Assembly: GCA_021604825.1 (NCBI GenBank)
Contig: BQJS01000110.1
Location: 1 to 15,731, forward strand
Direction: 5' to 3'
Source of the DNA: Phycisphaerae bacterium
Lineage (GTDB): Bacteria > Planctomycetota > Phycisphaerae > UBA1845
DNA: 15,731 nucleotides
A program made the translations under genes and the position numbers. This document shows, piece after piece, positions 7,297-13,193 of this stretch. The notes beneath the pieces were generated by a model. That model was not told the origin of the DNA. It saw only the letters and a list, made by a program, of their open reading frames with translations, and did no database searches. Within the stretch, counting starts at the first letter, position 1. Every line of letters begins with the position of its first letter.

Positions 7297-7778
7297 GGCC
7301 AACATACCAGCGTTGAATTCGTAGCGACATGCAAGCCGATCGCCCCTAAAGTGGAGCCGGTCGTCAAAGTCGCAGAACTAGAACATTGATCTTTAGAGCC
7401 GCTGAAGATTCGAGGGTCAAGAGTGGGTCAGTCGCCACCTGATGACCGCTCGTTATTGACTACTCAACCACCTGTCAGCTGCATGTAACCCCCATTTTGA
7501 CCCCAAAACGCAGTATAAGCCCTTGTCTGGTACTGGTTTATGACCGAGTTCCGTTTCCCCAAGCTGGACGTCGGCGGTTCGAATCCGCTCGCCCGCTTTA
7601 ATTAATAGCCCAGCAAGCACTTACGCCAATTTCATCCCTGTGTGTTCACGCCTGCCGTCGAGGACAATTGGTCCCTTTGAGTCGCCGTAAGTCCTCTTGG
7701 TGCGCGTTGCCTGCCACCGAACCGCCAGCAAACCGCCAGTACAACTGGTTCGCTGATGCGATCTGCTTTTCCGACGAT
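7297..7778. other. Gene-free region carrying a tRNA fragment and GGGTCA motifs
   Basis: No convincing coding sequence. Besides the tRNA-Gly fragment annotated separately, it has GGGTCA at 7414-7419 and 7425-7430 and an inverted TTTTGACCCC at 7495-7504, plus a short direct repeat AACCGCCAG at 7720-7728 and 7731-7739. The GGGTCA motifs recall repeated motifs near ends of some insertion sequences, but no transposase or matching end is present. Confidence 0.45.
7558..7597 (+). tRNA. 3' fragment of a tRNA-Gly gene (probable integration-site remnant)
   Basis: From the anticodon onward this reads as the 3' part of tRNA-Gly: CCC then AA (7558-7562), anticodon-stem 3' strand GCTGG (7563-7567), variable ACGTC, T-stem GGCGG (7573-7577), T-loop TTCGAAT, CCGCT (7585-7589), acceptor CGCCCGC (7590-7596) and discriminator T (7597), the usual base for bacterial tRNA-Gly. 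Upstream sequence does not pair with the anticodon stem, position 33 is C instead of T, and no GCGGGCG acceptor 5' half occurs nearby. No CCA is encoded. Because identity starts at the anticodon, CCC versus another Gly isoacceptor is uncertain. Tyrosine integrases commonly leave such a fragment, running from the anticodon loop to the tRNA 3' end, at one border. Confidence 0.75.
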
Positions 7779-8222
7779 TCAAGATGATCGATGTGTGGGT
7801 TTGGAACGGTCTGAATCCTCGTGAGCGCAGCTTGCCGCTGCAACACGATGCTGCCACCAGATGAAAAATGGCACGCATGGCAGTTCAATCACGGTGAACC
7901 AGATCATGGCGGTCGAAGGTGGTCCGACGATGGCTATCGAAATGGCTCTGCCGATGCCTCCCAGGAAGGCGCACAGCCATACCGCCCGGAAAAGCGTAGC
8001 GCGTCTTTGAATCGACGGCACAATCGCAAGCAAGATGAAGCCAAGGCCCAATCCCATGCCACCAAAGAAACGTAGATTGCTGTCCAGGATGGGAGAATTC
8101 GGTAAGCTCGCAGCAGCGTATACGGGACTTCGGACGCCGAGGGTAATCTGCATTCCAGCCAGCGCAATCGTCAGAACTGCGACCAGGCCCGTCGTGATCT
8201 GCAAGAGTGTCCTGCTCATCAT
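7779..8222 (-). CDS. DUF4345-like integral membrane protein
   Basis: A 147-residue protein with four hydrophobic segments, by eye: LLQITTGLVAVLTIALAGM, FFGGMGLGLGFILLAIVP, AVWLCAFLGGIGRAISIAI and MIWFTVIELPCVPFFIWW. The FFGG...GLG pattern in helix two, FLGGIGRAIS in helix three and the EL.P pattern in helix four resemble the DUF4345 family, whose function I do not know. The C-terminus is a short charged tail. The ORF extends upstream to 8603, but the added part looks non-coding and lies antisense to another short gene. Of the two adjacent ATGs (8222 and 8219) the second has better spacing to GGAG; either could be used. No neighbour suggests a role. Confidence 0.7.
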   Translation of the reverse strand: MMSRTLLQITTGLVAVLTIALAGMQITLGVRSPVYAAASLPNSPILDSNLRFFGGMGLGLGFILLAIVPSIQRRATLFRAVWLCAFLGGIGRAISIAIVGPPSTAMIWFTVIELPCVPFFIWWQHRVAAASCAHEDSDRSKPTHRSS

Positions 8223-8523
8223 GATTCTCCAAACGAACTGACGATCATTCGTGGCGAAGTGCCCAAAGATGTGCTGAATCGTCAAACCGCGAACCGTGTC
8301 CGAAGTCCGACCACAAACCGGGGTATCTTCTGTCATTGTGCCGTATTCGGCGTTGGAGTCCACCAATCGCTGGCCGTTCCTATTCTGTGAGCCATGTGGT
8401 AGAGGTTGTCGTTGAGTGGGTGTTGCCAATTCGGCAAGATGATCTGTGGTCACGTCTGAAAGCAGTGAGAAAGAGCGGACGGGAACTGCGTCGGCTCTGT
8501 TTCTTTGCGCGGAGGAGGAAAGA
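8223..8523. other. Intergenic region with one operator-like inverted repeat
   Basis: About 300 bp between divergent short genes. The only structure I see is TTGCCAATTCGGCAA at 8423-8437, with perfect 5-bp arms around a 5-nt centre, which could be a repressor site for either neighbour. No regulator gene lies beside it, and I find no clear promoter pair. Confidence 0.35.
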
Positions 8524-8730
8524 ATGTCTTGTCGCTCGTTTCGCGTATCCACATTGAGCTGCATCCTGTTTTTGGCGGCAGATAGCGCCGTCCACGCCAG
8601 CATCTACTGGATGGATTGGGCCGGAAACAACAACGTTTGGCAGGCTGGCTTGGACGGATCGACTCCTGCGTCGGTTGCCCGGAGTTCCCGTTGGGGTCTA
8701 CAGCGTAGGCGTGCTAACGTTGCGCTTTGA
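8524..8730 (+). CDS. Truncated exported protein with one YWTD-like repeat
   Basis: A 68-residue reading frame with a very strong ribosome-binding site (GGAGGAGGAAAG directly before the ATG). Residues 1 to about 28 look like a signal peptide ending near VHA-S. It continues with IYWMDWAGNNNVWQAGLDG, which resembles one LDL-receptor class B (YWTD) beta-propeller blade. A functional propeller needs six blades, but here similarity ends abruptly near position 8680 and the frame closes after about 20 unrelated, Arg-rich residues. The good start signals and truncated body suggest the 5' remnant of a larger secreted gene cut by recombination. It converges on the TPR fragment, with 16 nt between stops. 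It may not be functional. Confidence 0.45.
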   Translation: MSCRSFRVSTLSCILFLAADSAVHASIYWMDWAGNNNVWQAGLDGSTPASVARSSRWGLQRRRANVAL

Positions 8731-8746
8731 ACGGATCGAACATCAA

Positions 8747-9430
8747 TCACTCGGCTGGATCGACTTTCAGCCGCCACTCGGCAGCCTTTTGTTTCTCACC
8801 AACTGATTCACAATACTTGACTGGGCGGAGTCGAGACTGGGCGACACGCCGAAGAGATGTCACACTAGCATTAGACGGTGGCGTAATACTTTTTGCGGCA
8901 TCGCACATCAATCGCTCGGCTTCTTCGAGTCGCTCAGGATCTAGGGCAATCGCTTCGCCAAGCGGGCTTTGTGCATTCCAGCGTCTCCGGCAATTGGGTG
9001 ATTCTTCCTCGCAGTAGACGGTTACGCATTGAACAAGCAGTTCTTTGGCCTCGGCATGGCGATACTGGTGAATAAGTTTAACTGCCCAATCGGATTTGTA
9101 GTGCGAGACGATGATCTCGTCGCCTTGCCCACGACGTATCGCGACTTCAACTAGGCTCCGCCGCAACGGTTCAGCTTCTTGCCAACGAACTTGCGCTTCA
9201 AACGCTTCGGCTAGATTGCCGACGGCCGTGATTGTGTTCGTATGATTGTTGCCGTTGATGCGCCTGCAGCGATCGAGCACTGTTCGATAGAATTCTTCGG
9301 CTTTGGAAAGGCGGTCTTGGTCTATCCGAAGATCGCCCATCTGCGAAAGCCAATAGAGCGTACCGATTTGATCGTCGTCGCCGCAATTAACCACTGGAGT
9401 TAGACTCGACCCAAGTCGGGGTTCTTTCAT
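8747..9430 (-). CDS. TPR protein, probable C-terminal remnant of a kinase-TPR paralogue
   Basis: A 227-residue protein with tetratricopeptide repeats of the roughly 42-residue type also found in the kinase upstream, for example LYWLSQMGDLRIDQDRLSKA followed by EEFYRTVLDRCRRINGNNH and a second unit. Its end, ESVGEKQKAAEWR, parallels the kinase's end QAWGKDHEADKW, so it looks like the C-terminus of a second, related kinase-TPR protein lacking the kinase, transmembrane and early TPR parts. It lies 96 nt downstream of the kinase stop on the same strand and may be co-transcribed. ATG 9430 has a weak GAAGAAG upstream. It could be a decayed duplicate or a free-standing partner of the kinase; the sequence cannot decide. 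Confidence 0.6.
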   Translation of the reverse strand: MKEPRLGSSLTPVVNCGDDDQIGTLYWLSQMGDLRIDQDRLSKAEEFYRTVLDRCRRINGNNHTNTITAVGNLAEAFEAQVRWQEAEPLRRSLVEVAIRRGQGDEIIVSHYKSDWAVKLIHQYRHAEAKELLVQCVTVYCEEESPNCRRRWNAQSPLGEAIALDPERLEEAERLMCDAAKSITPPSNASVTSLRRVAQSRLRPVKYCESVGEKQKAAEWRLKVDPAE

Positions 9431-9526
9431 GCGACTTCTTCGGTTGGCATTTTCGTGATTTCATTCGTTTCAAGCCCACGGCGATAAAAGCCGACCTACT
9501 AAGATCTTGGGCTGTGGAACTCGATC

Positions 9527-12421
9527 CTATCGAGGCAGATTACTCTCGTCTTGCCACTTGTCGGCTTCATGGTCTTTGCCCCAAGCTTGATACAATTCCC
9601 GAATACGCTGGCGCGCGTCTCTCAGGCAGTTGGCTCCTGCAACCAATGGAATTGAATCCCGCTGGGCATCCAATGCTCTGTAGCTGCCCAAAAGGAGCGC
9701 TTCGGCTTCATTGAATTGTCCTAACGCAGCAAGCGCTGAACCGAGTTGACTGCGGGCCCGGTTTGTCAGCCAGTGATTGTTGGATATGTCTGCTCGCAGT
9801 TCGACGCACTCTACCCAGGCGTCGCGCGCGTCTGTGTATTGTTTTTGTTGGAAGTGCGCTTGTCCCAACTGTTCCAGCGTTTGCGCGATCAAGCCGGGTT
9901 GTGGAGGATCGAGGCTACGTCGCGTTTCGATAAGCTCGTGGCAATACGATTCCGCTTCAGCCGGGCGATCAAGCGCGAGCAACGCATCGATCAAGTTACT
10001 GGTCGATTTCATGCGAACCTCGTGTTCGGAGTTCAGCGATTTTCGACCGCTGTCACACGCCGCCCGAAACAGGGACTCGGCTTCATTCAAACGATTCTGA
10101 TTTAACAGGACCACACCAAGATTGTTCATCGACATCATCGTGCTGGGATGCTTGTCGCCCATAACCCGCTCGTTCGACGCCAACACATCACGGGCGACGG
10201 GCTCGGCTTCGTTGAATCTGCCCAACTTGAACAGAGTACCCATCAGATTGTTGCGGACGACTATCGTTTGTTTGTGATCGAGGCCAGACACGCGTTCGCG
10301 TGTCTCAAGTACGCTTTGAAAGCACGCCAGCGCTTCGTCGATTTTTCCAAGTTCCAGGAGCAGTGCGCAGTAGTTATTGCGGCGCTGCAGTGTACGCACA
10401 TCTTCAGGACCGTATGTCCGTTCGGACCCGTCCAGGGCTGTTTGCATTAGTTTTTTCGCTTCGCCCAGATCGCCCTTGTAATGCAAGAGTGCCGCAAGGC
10501 GACCCATCGTTCTTAGGGTCAGTTTGTGATCATCCCCCTGCACCCGACGTCTTCGCCTCAATGATTCGCGAAAAAGCTCTTCGGCCTCGGCCACTCGCCC
10601 CATCTGCCTGTAACGCAGTGCCAAGGCATCGATGGATGCCAGCGTCGATTTGTGGTCGCTGCCCAGGTGTTCACGTTCGAGTTCCAACGTCAACCGGGAC
10701 TGATCCAACGCCTCCTTGAGCATGCCCAAGTTGGAATACATTTGCGCGACACTGTATCGAAGCCTCGATTCAGTGACCGGATCCTTGGTGTATCCTTCAT
10801 TAATCTTCTTGAGAGCGCGATCGGCCAGCATACCACTAAGAACGGCGCGAGCGACGTTTGTGCTGTTGACTTCAGAGAGCGCCTCAATAACGAGTTGATT
10901 CTCTGCGGATTGCTCCGGTCCGACGTCGTCCGACGTTGCACTTGAGCTGTTTAGCTCGTTTTGCAATTCTCGGATTAGGTTTTCGCCGAATTCATTGGCC
11001 CGTAGATCCCTCAGCAAATTGGCTTGGAACCCTGCAATTTTGGATGTTCGCTTTCGTTGTTTTTCCGCTTCTTCACGCGCGGCGATTGCCTCGTCCCGCT
11101 CATTTTCGGCACGTGCGAATTGCTCCCGCGCTTCGACGAGGTAGTAGCCAGTACCAAGCAGACCGACAAGCAGGGCCACGAATGTCGCAACGACACCACC
11201 GACCAGTGCTCGGTTGCGGTTGGCGAATTTGCGAACTTGGTAAAGTGTACTGGCTGGCCGGGCGGTAATCGGTTCATCTCGCAGGAAGCGGCGAAGATCA
11301 GCAGACAACTCCGCAGGCGAGGTGTAACGTCGATCTGCATCCTTCTCCAAAGCTTTGTCGACGATGGTTTCAATATCGCCGCGCAGTGCCCGATCAGCCG
11401 TACTGACGGCGGTCGGATCTTGATCGCGAATGATTCGCGCGGCTTCGGCGACAGACACCCCGGAAACATCCAGCGGCAACCGGTCGGTCAGTAATTGGAA
11501 CAACACCACACCGAGCGCATACACATCAGAGCGCGTGTCCACACCGTTTGGATCACCCGCGACCTGTTCGGGACTCATATAGGCAAGCGTACCGACAATC
11601 TGGCCCACGGTGGTTTGCATCGTCACGGCTTGCACGTCGCCGTCGGTCAATCGGGCGACGCCAAAGTCAAGCACCTTTGTTTGACCGATGTCGTCAACCG
11701 AGAAGTTTCCACTCATCGTACCTGTACCGGTTCCGCTGGTGGTGCTTTGTTCAACGACGAGTATGTTTGCCGGCTTCAGGTCGCGATGGATCACGCCCTT
11801 TTGGTGTGCATGCTGCACCGCGTCGCAAACGCGGGCCATCAACTCCAATCGCTCTCGCACGTTAAGGGCTCGGTTCTTCGCATACGCGGTGATGCGCTCG
11901 CCGTTGACCAACTCCATCGCCAAGAATGGTTGGGGATGGCCGTCGACCTTTGCCACGCCTGATTCATAGATGTGTGCGATTCCGGGATGCTGAAGCTGAC
12001 CCAACACGAACGCTTCGCGCTCGAAGCGCTTGATCAGGCTTGGCGCCATCCCCGTCGATTGAATCAACTTCAACGCAACGCGCCGCTTGGGGGCATCCTG
12101 CTCGGCTTCATAGACCACGCCCATTCCGCCGCGGCCAAGTTCACGGATGATCTTATAGCGCTCAATCCGATCCGGCATTCGCCCGACGGCTGAGTTGGCG
12201 TTCAGGTGTTCCGAAACGATCCTCGCGCCAACCCCATGCTTCGACTCCACAAGGAAGGCACTTTCGTCATCTTCTGTCGCCAGCATTTGCTCGACTCGGC
12301 TGCGCAGCATTGTGTCCCCGGCGCAGCTTCTATCCAAAACCCCCGACCGCTCGTGGGGCGGGAGGTCGCACACCTCGTCGAAGATGGCCATGGCTTTGCG
12401 AATGTCGTTCGGTTTGTTCAT
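9527..12421 (-). CDS. Membrane-anchored Hanks-type Ser/Thr protein kinase with TPR sensor region
   Basis: A 964-residue kinase. Residues about 86-385 form the kinase domain: glycine loop LGRGGMGVVYEAE (95-107), ATP Lys K118 (VALKLI), catalytic HRDLKPAN (212-219, D214), DFG (252-254) and SPEQ (283-286); all key residues are intact. A single transmembrane helix lies at about 405-429, and a charged coiled-coil-like stretch follows (EARE...ERDEAIAAREEAEKQRKRTSK). Residues about 570-960 are TPR repeats of the 42-residue kinesin-light-chain type, presumably a protein-binding sensor on the other side of the membrane. A Ser/Thr/Gly-rich insert (about 225-247) separates the catalytic loop from DFG. 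The start lies 4 nt after the ECF sigma stop, so translation is probably coupled. Kinases paired with ECF sigma factors are common in planctomycetes; phosphorylation of the sigma factor is inferred. Confidence 0.93.
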   Translation of the reverse strand: MNKPNDIRKAMAIFDEVCDLPPHERSGVLDRSCAGDTMLRSRVEQMLATEDDESAFLVESKHGVGARIVSEHLNANSAVGRMPDRIERYKIIRELGRGGMGVVYEAEQDAPKRRVALKLIQSTGMAPSLIKRFEREAFVLGQLQHPGIAHIYESGVAKVDGHPQPFLAMELVNGERITAYAKNRALNVRERLELMARVCDAVQHAHQKGVIHRDLKPANILVVEQSTTSGTGTGTMSGNFSVDDIGQTKVLDFGVARLTDGDVQAVTMQTTVGQIVGTLAYMSPEQVAGDPNGVDTRSDVYALGVVLFQLLTDRLPLDVSGVSVAEAARIIRDQDPTAVSTADRALRGDIETIVDKALEKDADRRYTSPAELSADLRRFLRDEPITARPASTLYQVRKFANRNRALVGGVVATFVALLVGLLGTGYYLVEAREQFARAENERDEAIAAREEAEKQRKRTSKIAGFQANLLRDLRANEFGENLIRELQNELNSSSATSDDVGPEQSAENQLVIEALSEVNSTNVARAVLSGMLADRALKKINEGYTKDPVTESRLRYSVAQMYSNLGMLKEALDQSRLTLELEREHLGSDHKSTLASIDALALRYRQMGRVAEAEELFRESLRRRRRVQGDDHKLTLRTMGRLAALLHYKGDLGEAKKLMQTALDGSERTYGPEDVRTLQRRNNYCALLLELGKIDEALACFQSVLETRERVSGLDHKQTIVVRNNLMGTLFKLGRFNEAEPVARDVLASNERVMGDKHPSTMMSMNNLGVVLLNQNRLNEAESLFRAACDSGRKSLNSEHEVRMKSTSNLIDALLALDRPAEAESYCHELIETRRSLDPPQPGLIAQTLEQLGQAHFQQKQYTDARDAWVECVELRADISNNHWLTNRARSQLGSALAALGQFNEAEALLLGSYRALDAQRDSIPLVAGANCLRDARQRIRELYQAWGKDHEADKWQDESNLPR

Positions 12422-12425
12422 CGGA

Positions 12426-13019
12426 TCATGCGTTGGTAAGTTCGGAATTGAGCCACGCTCGGGCTTGTCGCCATAACCGTTTCACGGTGCGTGATGAAAC
12501 GCCTTGCAATTTGGCGATCTCCTCGGTCGTGAGTCCGCCGAAGAACCACAAGTCAACGATGCGCGACATGCGTGGGTCGGCTTCCTCCAACCGAGTCAGC
12601 GCTTCATTAAGTTCGATCGCATCGATGGCTTGTTTTCCAGAAGGCGAGGTCACTTGGGTGAGGTCCACACGGACGCCTCCCGAATCGCGTTTGGCTGCAG
12701 ACTTTGCTCGCGCGTGATCTTTGAGAATCTGCCGCATCGCCGTCGCCGCGACAGCCATAAAGTGCGACCGGTTCTTGAAGCCTTCACCCGGGGCGCGGAC
12801 CAGGCGGATGAACGCCTCATGCACCAACGCGGTTGGTTGCAACGTGTGGTCGCTGCGCTGTCCGCGAAACTGCCCGCCAGCGACTGCGCGCAGATCCTTA
12901 TAGACGATGGGCAACAGCTCATCGGCGATCGCGGAATCCCCAGCGGCCACGCGCTCCAAGAGTAAGGTCACATCCTGCGAGGAACCGGCTCCATCCCTGT
13001 TTTCGGGCATGTCAGGCAT
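12426..13019 (-). CDS. ECF-type RNA polymerase sigma factor (Sigma70_ECF family)
   Basis: A sigma factor of about 197 residues with region 2 (DVTLLLERVAAGD, then ADELLPIVYKDLRAVAGGQF and TALVHEAFIRLV) and region 4 (LTRLEEADPRMSRIVDLWFF, then GGLTTEEIAKLQGVSSRTVK with its helix-turn-helix). There is no obvious anti-sigma gene; the coupled partner is the kinase 4 nt downstream, suggesting control by phosphorylation. Start choice: the ORF opens at 13133, but family homology begins after residue 42 of that frame. ATGs at 13025, 13019 and 13010 compete. An extended -10 element at 13035-13027 would start transcription near 13020, which excludes 13025 and favours a leaderless start at 13019. No clear Shine-Dalgarno site precedes any of them. 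Confidence 0.9.
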   Translation of the reverse strand: MPDMPENRDGAGSSQDVTLLLERVAAGDSAIADELLPIVYKDLRAVAGGQFRGQRSDHTLQPTALVHEAFIRLVRAPGEGFKNRSHFMAVAATAMRQILKDHARAKSAAKRDSGGVRVDLTQVTSPSGKQAIDAIELNEALTRLEEADPRMSRIVDLWFFGGLTTEEIAKLQGVSSRTVKRLWRQARAWLNSELTNA

Positions 13020-13026
13020 GAGCATT

Positions 13027-13035
13027 AGTATACCA
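13027..13035 (-). promoter_or_regulatory. Extended -10 promoter element of the ECF-kinase operon
   Basis: On the minus strand TGGTATACT matches an extended -10 (TGnTATAAT) with one deviation; no good -35 is found at 17 bp. The predicted start site (about 13020) falls at the ATG 13019, implying a leaderless or nearly leaderless transcript. GAATCG occurs twice just upstream and may be a regulator site. Confidence 0.45.
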
Positions 13036-13110
13036 GAAACCGCGATTCTGGATCGAAAATAACGATTCTCGGCGTATTTCAGATTTGTTTGTCCCCGTTT
13101 CTTCAGTTTT

Positions 13111-13181
13111 CTCGTGTCTGGGGTGAAGGACATAACAACGGCCGCAGGTTACCGGCCTGATTGGGAACACCGCGACACGAG
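13111..13181 (+). other. Leader inverted repeat reaching the ribosome-binding site
   Basis: CTCGTGTC (13111-13118) is the exact reverse complement of GACACGAG (13174-13181), whose end enters the AGGAG ribosome-binding site (13180-13184) of the gene starting at 13194. Between them GGCCG (13140-13144) and CGGCC (13153-13157) can form an inner hairpin. If transcription begins upstream of 13111 the structure could partly mask translation initiation. It could equally be a DNA-level operator between the divergent genes. Confidence 0.35.
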
Positions 13182-13193
13182 GAGAACGAATCG

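Noticed and set aside
7500..7597. A complete tRNA-Gly gene
   Set aside because: The acceptor 5' half, D-arm and 5' strand of the anticodon stem are absent upstream; only the 3' part is present.
8223..8603. N-terminal extension of the DUF4345-like gene to 8603
   Set aside because: No family-like sequence, antisense to another start region, and a GGAG-preceded ATG pair exists at 8222/8219.
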